The notes: generated from the sequence alone by a model not told the origin. DNA of 64,000 nucleotides from Sciurus carolinensis (GCF_902686445.1 NC_062218.1:16917515-16981514), one strand, 5' to 3'; positions 46,081 to 58,659 are shown, counted from the stretch's first letter. Translations and numbers: made by a program.

Positions 46081-49000
46081 AAATTTACATTTTTAATAGA
46101 CTATCTGAAATTTTCTATTATCCTTCAGTATGTTGAAGTGTTTCTTTCTTTTACTACTGAATTCTACATTTTGAACATGAACTGCACCCTTGAGTCATTG
46201 GGATGTTCTCTTGGCTCTATTTGTAGACTAATTTGCATAAATATCAACATGTGGCCATGTGGTATGATTGAGGGCTTAGAAATCTACAGTTAAGTCTTGC
46301 TCAGTCTATTTTCCTGCATACATTTTCCTCACCTCTGAACAGAAATATCAATACTACTTGTCAACTTGACTAATGTGGAGTTACATGTAATTCACAGGAA
46401 CAAGAAGAGTGCATATTAAATAGTAAACTCCAATAAAGTTATCAAATTCTTTAAACAAAAAAGAAAAAAGAATTTCTTCCTTCTTAATTTTGTCCAGAAA
46501 TGGGTGTATTATTTGCTAAGCAAGTAAATATGTCAAAAGCTTCAACATTCTTGATCCATTTCGCTGCCTCCCCAGACCCACCACTGGCGTCCCCTGTCCC
46601 ATTTAGTTTGCCATGATATTGACAGTACCTGCATCTATAGTTGCAGAGGTGTACTTTTTAAAATTGCAATTGCAACTAGACATGTATTCCCAAACCTATT
46701 TTCCACAGGATGACAAAATAGAACTTTTCCAATCCAAATTTAAAGCTGTTTTCCATTCATTCTTTCTGGAGTTTTTTTCTTGCTGAATCAGCAAGAATGT
46801 GTGATTTCCAAACCCAGGACTGTCTATTTCCTCTTAAAATTTTTCCTACAATCCCAAATATATTATCAAAACTTTATTAAATATTATCATGAGTTTCACT
46901 TTTTTATCTCTATGTATGTGCATAAATCCATAATTGTGAATACCTTTCATGTATCAAGCATAATGTTAAATGCAATTCGTCCCAGCCATTTAATTTAATC
47001 ATCTTTTGATTTGTATTATTTCTCGTAAACACCTGAGATAATACAAACACTTACAGAATACTTAATAGCCTCATATTTTCCTTTCTTCCTTAATATGGAT
47101 GTGGTGGTGAGGGTAAAGAAAATGACCTTATTATTTCCGCCATCCCTCCCTGTGTTCTATGGACATATGCTCCTATGGAGAAGCATTTCTTCCATGCCTT
47201 GTCTGCAGACCCCTATAGGCTCCTGTTTCTGCATCACGGCTGGTTGCAAAGATTACTCTCAGACACTTGAAGACCACGAAGTAGAGAACACTGTGGTGTT
47301 CTAAGCAGGGGCCAATTCATTTAATTCATTCACACTGCATTAATTGGTCTCCAGTGTAGTTACCTAGTTTCTTCTTGAATACAAAGAAAATAAGACAATT
47401 TCTTTAGATCTTATTCTCTGTGATGCCTCTAACCACTATAGTATATTTATTACATGCTATTTTCCATTTCTACATTTCATTTCTGCTAGCAAACAGAATT
47501 CAGTAATGAAGCTAAAATATCAGCCTAATCTCTATATGCCAACAGATATTAAACACAGCCTATTTCCTCCAATTGCATTTTACATGCTAAAAGGACAAAA
47601 TTCTAACAAATTAGAAATCACCAAAATAATTCAGTTACTTCACTTAATGAAGTCATTAATTCAGTGGATGTTGATTGCATTATCAAGTGTGAAATGCTCC
47701 GAATACAAATAAGAATAGATAGCATTTCTAAATGGTTACAATTAGATAGCATTACTTTTTTTAAACTCTACATAACCAAATTAGTTCAAATCAGATGATT
47801 CAGACCTTTGGTTTTTGTTTCTTTAGGCATTGAGCCCTAATGGAAAAGCGGGAAGATGGAAGAGTCTCTACTAATATTTAAATTATTTTTCTGGCTATCC
47901 AAACTTATACTCTCTTATAGAATTGACTGAGAAGACCCTGAAAATAATTGCACTTGCTCTTGTCACTGTTTACCTGTATTTTGGAAATACTGGAAATATT
48001 AGCCATCAAATATCTGAACAATACCAATTACCCATGATCAAGTTCAAGACAAACGATTTTTCTCTGAAGTAAGAGTATGGTGCCATATACATATTTAAGT
48101 TATTAAATTTGTTTTTTCTCTCATTTAATTGCATTAAGTTATTATGTTAACTTCTATTTTTCTCTCATCTAATTACATTAAGCTATTTCTCCAGATTTAT
48201 TTATAATGTGTGAAAGAAAATGCTTGCAAATAAATATATTTTGATACATAACACGAAAAAAATGTGGTTATTTAATGGGACAAGATAGTATTTAATTTTC
48301 TTTCTGCTTCTACACAAAAATACAAACAGTATTGAAAATAATGTACCAATTAAAAACACAGATTTTGCAAACAGATTGATGGGATCCAAATTATATTCTC
48401 ACTGATTAGCTAATTGTGTGGTCTTAAGAGAATTGCTTCTCCTATTACTAAGTTTTAACACATGCAAAACACTCTTAAAATTGCCTAGTGAGGGATAAGT
48501 AGAGTTAAAAACAAAGCTTAGAATTGTTGCTACTGTTCTTATTACATTATCATGTGTCTAGATAATTAGAGGCAATATAAAGAAATATTCTCTCAAAAAT
48601 TTACTTGAATGAACGTTATTCTCATAATTTTGTGTTATTTGAAAGTTTACCAAATTTTGTAAGATGAACAAGGTTTAACCCAAAACATCCCTGTGAGGTG
48701 ACAGGACTGTATGTTTATACATGGAAGAGCTAATAAATGTTTAGTGATTTTCCACTGACTTTTGATGCCAGTTTACTTTTCCAAGAAGTAAATGTAGCAT
48801 ATTGTTTATAATGATAAAGTAGTTTTACTACTGGCAATCTTTCTGACACATATATATCTGACATGCTTACTGGCATTTGATCATTAGGTAGTTCTCCTGA
48901 AGTCACATAAATCAATATTTATATAGGCAAATACATATGGCAAATACAAATTTAAAAAATTGTCTTCCAATGGTTTAATTCTCATGCCAAAATGTTGCTA

Positions 49001-50689
49001 TTGTTCTATTTTTATTAGAACCATTCCTGGAGACAATAAATGAGAGATTGTTGCTTTTTAACCACTTTGTGACAACGTCTTTTATCTTGGGAAGTCACAT
49101 TGGATGGCTGGGAATATATATGTAATTTTAAATAAACAGTAATTTAAAAAAATTTGAGGTAAGTGATTGCACTGGTTTTGAACCAAAGCAAAAACAAAAT
49201 AGTTTAAATTCTTAGAAATTAGGTTGTATTTATTCATGAATCAACTATGAATCAACTAACCTATCCATCTATCCTTTTATCTATTTGACTTTAATGCTTT
49301 GCATTGCAAACTGCCTCTTGATGTAATTGTGACAGGAGAGTTCAAAGATAAATTTAACAAGATTTACCTGATTGTGCCGAATGTAATTCAGCTAAATAAT
49401 TGTCCTGAAGAGTAAAAATCATTCTTGTGTTTTAGTAGAGGAAAAACTAGACATTGTCAATAATTTTTAGTCAAAAATGTGCATTTATTATAGGTTATGG
49501 CAGTCACAGAACATTTCCTGAAACTAAAGAAGGATTTTTGCTTAATAAAGTGCCAATGAATTGTGAAATATTGTCCACAAAGCCACCATTTGTTCTAACA
49601 GAATTGACTCAATCAATGATTTTCAATTACTAAAGTTAAAATGGAATTCCCTGATTTGTGTATAGTCAGATTCAGTTAAGGCAATAAGCACTACACTACA
49701 CTATAGAAAACAAAACAAAACAAAACTCTGAATTCATAGTACATACAATTTTGAACTTTAGTTAATAAATAATCACTATATTTCATTAATTTTTAAAAAT
49801 TTTATAAAAAATGTATACATTTTCCAGTTACAGGATGATGTTTTGAAGTACATGTATATTATGGTATGGCAAAATCTAGTGATGCTGTGCCTTTTCAGTT
49901 GGATAAAAGCTTTTATGCATGTTTTTTAACTATTAATACATGATAACTTTTTCCAACTGAAAATGCATGCCATTTTATTCAAATAATCTTGTCCCTAAAT
50001 TGTTACACTTTATTTTTATGTTCTATAAATGTTTAGTTCATATGGTTTACTATGAGTATGTAAAGAAATTTAAGATCTAAATTTTAATTACTTAATTTAA
50101 AATATTTGACTCAATTTTTGTGTATAATATTGGCATTAATCTCTAACATTTATCATCAATAAAATTTTTAAAAAATTATTTTAATTCATAAAGAAAAATA
50201 TTTTTATAAAATTGGGGAACCATCATAGTCACTAATAACTCTGTACTTTATACATTATATATTTCCTCCTCTGTCAGAATTGTCTCAGGTTATGTTCATA
50301 GCTACAAATGCTATTTATACAATAAGAACATGGCAAAAACAACCAGAAATGTGATGAGTGTATTCTTAGTCATATCTATAATCCTACTGGCACTTTTGCA
50401 AGAATGAGCTTACTTTTCTATCAAATTTACATAACAATGGAGTTACCTTTCATAAGCAATGCGATTCTTCTCTTTCAGTCAGAAATGACAAAATAAATAC
50501 TGTTTCCTCTCAAGTAAAACAGAGTGAAAAGATAGAATCCAAACCATCTGTGCCTTTTCGCTAATGAATTTTTGCTCCTCGGGGGAAAATTAAAGTAGAG
50601 CTTTGGAAATCTACAAGTGGCAGGTAGGTGTTTTGAGGAAATTGTTTGTTGGTTTGATTTCATTGGATTTTAATATTTTTAAAGTCTTT
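46081..50689. other. Unassigned AT-rich sequence
   Basis: About 4.6 kb without recognised exon, RNA gene or named repeat. A weak old L1-tail resemblance is seen near 49790-49930. This is one of the least repeat-rich parts of the window. Confidence 0.5.
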
Positions 50690-50795
50690 TAAACTCAACT
50701 GACATACGTTTTTATATACTTATGTACAACAGGTTGTTTTACAATGTGAATGCATTGTGAATGGCTAAAGAGGCTAATGCACACACACACACCAT
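50690..50795 (-). mobile_element. Short old L1 3' UTR fragment
   Basis: 'TTATGTACAACAGGTTGTTT', then 'GCATTGTGAATGGCTAAAG' and 'GCTAATGCACACACAC' fit a reversed old L1 tail. Confidence 0.55.
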
Positions 50796-52021
50796 ATATC
50801 ACCAGGAAGATTATTTCTGTTTAAATCTGGGTATATTAATATCTTTGCTGCTGTATTCAATGCCACACCCATATTTTGTTCTACTCCCCTGACACTACTC
50901 TACAACCACTGACAATGATTCCGTTCTTGATCAAATTCTATCAGAGTCTCCTCAACTCTCTTTCATCTATGGCATTTTCAGGCTCATCTCTGCATTGTGG
51001 AGTTTTACTAAGAATCCTGTAAATCAATTAAATCAGAATTTCTCAGTCCCAATATCTGATATCCTTTGATATCTCAGGTTCTTCCATTTCTTACCGTTCC
51101 TATGGGGAGATCTGCTCACCCAGTCTGCTTTCCAAATACCAAATATCCCTCCTTACCTCTGATCTTTCATCTTAGTAATTTTCCATTCACTGGTCTCCTA
51201 CTCCTCCACATCCAACTATTGGCTATAAATCCCACTGTTTCTTCTTGTATTCATGGTTGAGTCAGTTTTTCTTCCTAACTGCAATACCCACTGCAGTGTT
51301 CTAGGTACCTAAAATATGGGCCTGAACAAGTTTTTGACTTGCTGTATGTTGTGGATAACACCATTAATATTCAACACAATGTTAATTTTATTATATTTTC
51401 ATTGTTTATTTTCTGTATTCACTTCACTACCTCTGACAGCAAGAATGTGAGCCAAGTGGTCATGCGTGTAGGTTTATTTTGTTTTTTAAAATAAACCAGA
51501 TAGTTTTTTCCATGATAGCTTACCATACAGTAAATTGTCAGGAAACACTTGTTAAATGAAGTGGATCTGAATAAATCACAAAATGAATATTAACATTGCT
51601 TATAGCACAATAACCAGAGTACCATAGATTTTCTCAAAGTCCCTATACCTTTGATACTCAGTTCGTGGTACTTGAACTCACAGCATCAGTTTTACCTGGA
51701 AACTTGCTGGAAATGCAGCCTTTAGGCCTCTGGGGAGACCAAACAATTCAGAACCTGAATCTTCCCAAGTTAAGTTTCGTCTTAACTGTATTCTTACAAA
51801 AATCAGTTTCTTATTATGCAACACACAAGGACCATTTGTTTCTTTCCTTCCCTTTTTCTATATTTTGTAGGGGAAAATTGCTCCCCATTCTTTCATAGAG
51901 ATTCCATTCCAGGGGGCAGATGATATAGATCGAATGTTTCTTTGTGTGTTTAAGCCTTTACTAAATACTTTGCATGAAATTTGTTAGTTAAATGAAGGAG
52001 ATCACAGCCTTTTTCTCCCTA
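50796..52021. other. Unassigned sequence
   Basis: Slightly richer in C than its surroundings at 50860-51260. No exon or named repeat recognised. Confidence 0.45.
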
Positions 52022-52145
52022 TGAAAAACAACATGCATGGTGTGAATACATCGGGTGCAACCACAGAAATGAAAACTCATACCCCATTTGCGTACAAGGA
52101 ATCAAAATGCAGTCTGCAAAAATAAAAAATAAATAAATAAATAAA
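52022..52145 (+). mobile_element. L1 3' end fragment
   Basis: GGGTGCAACCACAGAAATG, 'CCCCATTTGCGTACAAGG', 'ATCAAAATGCAGTCTGC' and an (AAAT)n tail are the last 100 bases of the L1 3' UTR seen elsewhere in this window. Confidence 0.85.
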
Positions 52146-53205
52146 TGACAACAGTTAGACAGCTATGCATGAATGAAATAAAAAAATCTGAGATAGCTGA
52201 GGGATCCAGAACAGAGGATTCAACAATGCAGTGGAGGAAAAAAAGAAAAAGAAAAAAAGTAACTGCACAGAAAGGTGGGAAGAAGAGTTTCCCTTGACTG
52301 CATCGCCCCACCCTCTGGGAAAGCACAGTTCGACATAGAAAATGTTTAGCTGGGAGTTCCCATTGCTAGAAAAGGAGAGTGAGCTGAATGACTTGTTTCC
52401 CCAGACATTTGGGGCAATGAGAAAAAAAAGTGCTTCGGTGCCACCTTACTCAGAAAGTGACATAGTTGAGATGTGTGAAGAGGAGCACAGAAGAAAGAAT
52501 TAATGCAGAAATAAGTAAAACACAGAACCAAAGAGAGAAAGCTCAAATAAATGAAATCAGAAATGGAAGAGAAGGCATTGCACTGCATGAGACGGAAATA
52601 AAAATGATTGCAATAGACTTTGATGAACAATGAAATGCCAACAAACTGGATAACCTACAAAAAATGGGCAAATTCCTAGAAATATATTACCCTCCAACAC
52701 TGAACCAAGAAGAAATAGAAAACCAAAACAGATCAATAACATAAAAAGGGAACAAATAGTAACTAAAAATCTCCCCCCAAAAGAAAGCCTGGGACCAGAT
52801 GGCTTCATGACTGAATTCTACTGAAATTTCAAAGAAGAATTAGTATCAATCCTTTCTTAAAGTCTCCCCCAAATAGAAGAGGGAATACTTCTAATTCATT
52901 CTGAGACCTGCATCACCCTAATACTAAAAGAAGACAGAAATACTATGAAAATAAACATGTCAAGTCAAAATTCTCAATGAACCTAGATGCAGAAGTCATC
53001 AATAAAATATTAGGAAAACAAATTCAACATCACATTGAAATGGTCGTACAACATGACCAAGTGGAATTTATTACTAGGTTTCAAGTATATTCAAAATGCA
53101 AATCAGCCACTGTTATACGATGCATTAACTAAATTGTTAAAAGTAACATGATTATGTTAAAAAATGAAGAGAAAGCTTTTGATCAATTTCAACAAACATT
53201 ATTAT

Positions 53206-53216
53206 TAAAATTTTCT
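53206..53216 (+). repeat. Target-site duplication of the young L1 (left copy)
   Basis: TAAAATTTTCT here is identical to 55890-55900 just after the A-rich tail. The AT-rich target fits L1 endonuclease preference. Confidence 0.85.
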
Positions 53217-53265
53217 CATATTTGTTTTTGACATGATTTGGTTTCTCCTTTATTTGGCTATTCCT

Positions 53266-54009
53266 TTAGGCTAGCGCCTCCTGTTGCTGATTTGCATCGT
53301 TGTTTTTCATCTCTTCCTCATGGAATATTTTGCTGAGAATGTTCTGTAATGCTGGCTTTCTTTTTGTAAATTCCTTTAGCTTTTGTTTATCATGGAAGGA
53401 TCTTATTTCATTGTCAAATTTGAAGGTAAGTTTTGCTGGGTATAAGATTCTTGGTTGGCATCCATTTTCTTTCAGGGCTTGGTATATGTTGTTCCAGGCC
53501 CTTCTAGCTTTTAGGGTCTGGATTGAAAAATCTGCTGATATTCTTACTGGTTTCCCTCTGAATGTAATTTGATTCTTTTCTCTCACGGCCTTTAAAATTC
53601 TGTCTTTATTTTGTATGTTAGGTATTTTCATAATAATGTGCCTTGGTGTGGGTCTGTTGTAATTTTGTATGTTTGGAGTTCTATAAGCCTCTTGTACTTG
53701 GTTTTCCATTTCATTCTTCAGATTTGGGAAATTTTCTGTTATTATTTCATTGAATAGATTGTTCATTCCTTTGGTTTGTTTCTCTAAGCCTTCCTCAATC
53801 CCAATAATTCTCAAATTTGGCCTTTTCATGATATCCCATAGTTCTTGGAGATTCTGTTCATGATTTCTTACCATCTTCTCTGTTTGTTCAACTTTGTTTT
53901 CAAGGTTAAATATTTTGTCTTCAATGTCTGAGGTTCTGTCTTCCAGGTGTTCTATCCTATTGGTTATGCTTTCTATGGAGTTTTTAACTTGGTTTATTGT
54001 TTCCTTCAT
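53266..54009 (-). pseudogene. L1 ORF1 protein, N-terminally truncated, open frame in the inverted arm
   Basis: The 247-codon frame encodes the nucleic-acid chaperone ORF1p without its N-terminus. Residues 1-55 form the coiled-coil end (SIESITNRIEHLEDRTSDIE), about 60-150 the RRM-like domain (PNLRIIGIEEG), and 150-235 the C-terminal domain (RHIIMKIPNIQNKDRILKAV, then KPVRISADFS and YPAKLTFKF). The natural stop is present at 53266-53268. The frame is open upstream of this methionine to the inversion junction (NKELEILKKKQTEILE), so the methionine is internal, not the real start. Frame conservation over 247 codons points to a young copy. Confidence 0.93.
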
Positions 54010-54068
54010 TTCAAGTATTTCAGTTTGTTTTTTTTTCAGTATTTCTAACTCTTTATTGAAATGATCTC

Positions 54069-55634
54069 TTGAGTGATGAATCTTCAGAAAGAGAAATTAG
54101 GAAAACTACCCCATTCACAATAGCATCGAAAAAAATAAAATACTTGGGAATCAATCTCACAAAAGAGGTGAAAGACCTCTACAATGAGAACTACAGAACA
54201 CTAAAGAAAGAAATTCAAGAAAACCTTAGAAGATGGAAAGATCTCCCATGTTCCTGGATAGGCAGAATTAATATTGTCAAAATGGCTATACTACCTAAAG
54301 TGCTATACAGATTCAATGCAATTCCAATTAAAATCCCAATGATGTACCTTACAGAAATAGAGCAAGCAATTATGAAATTCATCTGGAAGAATAAAAAACC
54401 TAGCATAGCTAAAGCAATCCTCAGTAGCAAGAGCGAAGCAGGGGGTATTGCAATACCAGATCTTCAACTCTACTACAAAGCAATAGTAACAAAAACGGCA
54501 TGGTATTGGTACCAAAACAGACAGGTAGATCAATGGTACAGAATAGAGGACATGGACACAAACCCAAATAAATACAATTTTCTCATACTAGACAAAGGTT
54601 CCAACAATATGCAATGGAGAAAAGATAGCCTCTTCAACAAATGGTGCTGGGAAAACTGGAAAACTACATGCAATAGAATGAAATTAAACCCCTATCTCTC
54701 ACCCTACACAAAACTCAACTCAAAATGGATCAAGGACCTCGGAATCAGACCAGAGACCCTGCATCTTATAGAAGAAAAAGTAGGTCCAAATCTTCAACTT
54801 GTTGGCTTAGGATCAGATTTCCTTAACAGGACTCCCATAGCACAAGAAATAAAAGCAAGAATCAACAACTGGGATAGATTCAAACTAAAAAGCTTTCTGT
54901 CAGCAAAGGAAACTATCAGAAATGTGAAGAGAGAGCCTACAGAGTGGGAGAATATCTTTGCCAACCATACCTCAGATAGAGCGCTAATTTCCAGAATCTA
55001 TAAAGAACTCAAAAAACTCTACACGAAGAATACAAATAATCCAATCAACAAATGGGCTAAGGAAATGAACAGACACTTCACAGAAGAAGATGTACAAGTA
55101 ATCACCAGATATATGAAAAAATGTTCAACATCCCTAGTAATAAGGGAAATGCAAATCAAAACTACCCTAAGATTTCATCTCACCCCAATTAGAATGGCGA
55201 TTATCAAGAATACAAGCAACAATAGGTGTTGGCGAGGATGTGGTGAAAAAGGAACACTCATACATTACTGGTGGGGTTGCAAATTAGTGCAGCCACTCTG
55301 GAAAGCAGTGTGGAGATTCCTCAGAAAGCTTGGAATGGAAACACCATTTGACCCAGCTATCCCACTCCTTGGCCTATACCCAAAGGACTTAAAATCAGCA
55401 TACTACAGAGATACAGCCACATCAATGTTCATTGCTGCTCAATTCACCATAGCCAGATTGTGGAACCAACCTAGATGCCCTTCAGTTGATGAATGGATAA
55501 AGAAACTGTGGCATATTTATACAATGGAATATTACTCCGCAATGAAGAATGATAAAATTATGGCATTTGTAGGCAAATGGTCGAAATTGGAGAATATCAT
55601 GCTAAGTGAGATAAGCCAATCTCAAAAAAACTAA
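54069..55634 (+). pseudogene. L1 ORF2 protein, C-terminal 500 codons, open frame
   Basis: ORF2p is the L1 endonuclease and reverse transcriptase. Here only the part after the catalytic core remains: residues about 20-90 hold [17 protein letters not shown] and [20 protein letters not shown], followed by the C-terminal segment. The zinc-knuckle-like motif CX3CX7HX4C is intact (C387, C391, H399, C404). The natural C-terminus ([16 protein letters not shown]) and stop are present. No endonuclease and no polymerase active site are encoded. The first few codons, including the ATG, lie at the inversion junction and are accidental. Young, but not autonomous. Confidence 0.95.
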
Positions 55635-55778
55635 AGGACGAATGATCTCGCTGATAAGCGGATGAGGACATATAATGGGGGGTGGGACGGGCTAGCATTA
55701 GGTTTACGGTTAGGTTTAGAGTTAGGCTAAGGAGAGCGGTAAGAATGAAGGAAAGAAGGACTGTGTAGAGGGAAAAGA

Positions 55779-55813
55779 GGGGTGGGAGGGGTGGGAGGGG
55801 TGGGGGGGAGGGG
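55779..55813 (+). repeat. G-quadruplex-like tract in the L1 3' UTR
   Basis: Six runs of three or more G's separated by single T or A (GGGGTGGGAGGGGTGGGAGG and onward). This fits the quadruplex pattern many times over. It sits 35 bases before the A tail. Confidence 0.9.
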
Positions 55814-56178
55814 AAAAATAAAATAAACATCATTACCCTATGTAAACGTAAAAAAATAAAAAAAAATAAATAAAAAAAAAAAAATAAAATAAAATTTTCT
55901 AAATGAGAATTATAAAAGGAACTTACTACTACACAATTAAATTCACATGTAAAATATCCAAAGCTATCATCATAACTATTATAGAAAAACTGACAGCTTT
56001 TTTCCTAAAATACACTAGCCCCCATGACTTCTTTCAACTTAGTACTGGAAGTTCCAGCCTACAAAAATAGCCGAGAAAAAGAAATAAAAGTCTTGTGAAT
56101 ACAAAAGAATGAATAAAAAGATCTCCATTTCCAGATGGCTCAGTCATATGTGTACATAATAATAAAGACTCAACAGTA

Positions 56179-56297
56179 GGGCTGAGGTTGTGGTTCAGTG
56201 GTAGAACGCTTGACTACCACATGTGAGGTATTGGACTTGATCCTGAGCATCACATATAAATAAATGAATAAAGGTCCATCAATAACTAAAAAATATT
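56179..56297 (+). mobile_element. ID-type SINE, squirrel form, inside the old L1
   Basis: GGGCTGAGGTTGTGGTTCAG head, CACATATAAATAAATGAATA tail with AAAGGTCCATCAATAAC. Approximate direct repeats with AGACTCAACAG before and AAAGTCTCAACAACAG after. Confidence 0.9.
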
Positions 56298-57595
56298 GTT
56301 AGAAAAGTCTCAACAACAGCTTCAAAATTATTAAAATTAATAAACTAACTTATCATTTACAAAATAAATTTTATTGCTACACTAAAAAGGCAAACTAACT
56401 GTAAAACAAGAAAACAAAGCCATTCACTGATAATAACAATAATAGTAGTAGTCGTAATAATAAGAAGAAGAAACTTAGTAATACTCTTCATCAAAGACGT
56501 GAAAATCTTGTACATTAAAATGTAAAATATTGATGCTGATAATTAAATATGACACAGATAAATGGAAAGATATCCTTTGTGTATGAATAAGAAAAATCAG
56601 TATTGCTAAAATGTTCATGCTACCCAAATTAAAAGCATTGTATAGATTTAATGAAATCTTTTTTGAAATTCTAATAGCACTAGTTACATAAAAATTAACA
56701 AAGATTCTAAAATATATAAAGAACTGCAAAACACCTCAACAGACCAAAGGCATCTTGAACTTGAACAAGAGTAACAAAGTTGGAGGTGTGAAAGTATCAC
56801 ACTCCGTTCCTTCAAAATACATCACAACTAGAGAAATGCAAATAGCATGATACTGGCATAAAATAAACATAGATCCATGGAATGGAATATGAAGCTGAGC
56901 AATAAATCTACTCATCTATGCTCAACTGATTTTCAACAATATTGGTAAGAATACACAAGAGGGTAAGGATGACCTTTTTTAAAAATATTGATAAGAAAAA
57001 TGGACACAAGTGTAGATTAATGGAAATGAGCCTTACATCAGATGCAAACATCAACTTAAAATGGAGTCAAGATGTACGTAAATCATAAATCTTCTATTAA
57101 AAAAATTCATTGCGGACGATTTTATATTTGTTTGTGCAATGAGTTTTTTAATATGACTGGATAATCGCAGTCCACAAAGACAAAAACAGAAAAATGGTAC
57201 TGCATGATCTCACTTATTTGTGGAATTAAAAAATGTCAAGATCTTCTGTATAGAGTAGAATGATGGTTACCAGGAACTAGGAAAAAGCAATAAGGGAACT
57301 TTGGGTCATAGATTTCACAGTCTCAATTTTCAAGTTAAATAAATTCTGAAAATACAATATACAGCAACATGACTATAGTTTAAAATATTGCATCGTGAAT
57401 TTGATTTTGCTGAGATGATTGATTTTAAGTATCCTCACCACATAAAAATGATAACTATGTGATGTGATAGATGTAATAATTGCTTTCATTGTGAATATTT
57501 CACAATGCATATGTATTTTAAATCATCAAATTATATTCTTTAAATATACACAATTTAATTTTTCAAGCATACCTCAATAAAGTTGGGAGGAAACC

Positions 57596-58659
57596 TCCCA
57601 AAATTCATTCCCTTTTCTTCTAACCTAACTAAAATAGAGACAGATGACAAGTTATAAAGAGCTTCATTCATATATGTATTAATTTTAGTTAGTAGGGAAG
57701 ATTATTGGATTTGACTTTTGGAAAAAAATAACAAATTTAACAAATGACTCGCTTAGAACCCAACTGACCAAAGGACGGTTGTAAAGTAGAAAAATCTACT
57801 CAGCACTGTAAAGGTATCCGTGCAATATGAACTTGCAGTGATTCGACTGTAATGCAGATAGAAAGCCCAGCAGGGACAACACTGAGGGCTGGGGACCTTG
57901 CCCGACTTGGTGGCATGTGCCACAGAAAGCACATTGAACCCATCGCTCCATCTCCAGTAAACGCTAGGAGTAGGGCCCATCAGACAGATGAAGGCAACAT
58001 GATCAAAAGGTTTCCGTGCCCTGGGTATCTTCATCATTCTGAAGCTCCTAGGTCTGGAAGCCCAGGAGAGGGGGCGGGCAAGTGACAGGAAACAGAAAGT
58101 GGACAGTCCACTTGAACTGCTACTTCTATTCTCTTGTACAGAGCAGCTCTTTCTGACATCATGAGTCTTAAATAGGATGAACTTTTGATATAATTATTTG
58201 GAGGAAACTGTGATACACTTAAATGCCAATCCACCTGATATGAATTAAAAAAAAAAAAAAAAAAGACCCAGGATGCATATTCCCTTTTCTGAGCCTTACT
58301 TGCAGTGGTTCATGTTGTATCTCTCAAGCTGCTGAGCCTTTGAAATGGAAATGACAGGTTATATCAAACCAGCTTTCAACTTCGGATCTGGGCAAAGAAG
58401 TAGATCGCTTTCAGATGAATAATGTGCAGTCCCAAGACAAGTCATTCATACACCTGGGACAAGTTCAGGTTGACCTAGTACACAGACCTAGTACATAGAG
58501 TGGGAGAATAAAACTGTATGTTTAGGAACTAAAAATACACAAGGACATATTGTACTCTAATTACATTATTCTTATGTATTTTATATCACATTTGCCTAAT
58601 GATTGTTTAGTAAATTAGCCTTTGTCTGGAATCACAGACGTATACTTCTATTTTTAATA
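57596..58659. other. Unassigned sequence with a GC-richer block ending in an A run
   Basis: 57740-58247 is richer in GC than its surroundings and ends in a run of 17 A's (58248-58264). It could be a retrocopy of a transcript, but I recognise no parent gene and see no convincing target duplication. Confidence 0.4.

Larger units (their letters stand above)
53217..55889 (+). mobile_element. Very young twin-primed (5'-inverted) L1
   Basis: The left arm (53217-about 54068) is reversed and carries most of ORF1; the right arm (about 54069-55889) is forward and carries the last 500 or so codons of ORF2, the 3' UTR and an A-rich tail. The first two thirds of ORF2, including endonuclease and the reverse transcriptase core, are missing. 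An 11-bp duplication, TAAAATTTTCT, lies at 53206-53216 and 55890-55900. Both arms have open frames without stops, so insertion is recent. It cannot move by itself. Confidence 0.95.
52500..57595 (+). mobile_element. Old L1 remnant, split by a young L1 and an ID SINE
   Basis: 52500-53216 follows ORF2 around the start of the reverse transcriptase (reads like '[19 protein letters not shown]' and '[13 protein letters not shown]'). After the young insertion the old copy resumes at 55901 and runs to a 3' UTR ending GCATACCTCAATAAAGTTGG at 57568-57587. The segment 52150-52500 may be its 5' part. All frames are broken. Confidence 0.8.

Noticed and set aside
53300..53572. 90-codon plus-strand frame
   Set aside because: Antisense shadow of the L1 ORF1 fragment.
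55693..55730. Interstitial telomere repeat
   Set aside because: The units are degenerate and lie within the 3' UTR of an L1, so they are not a chromosome-fusion remnant.
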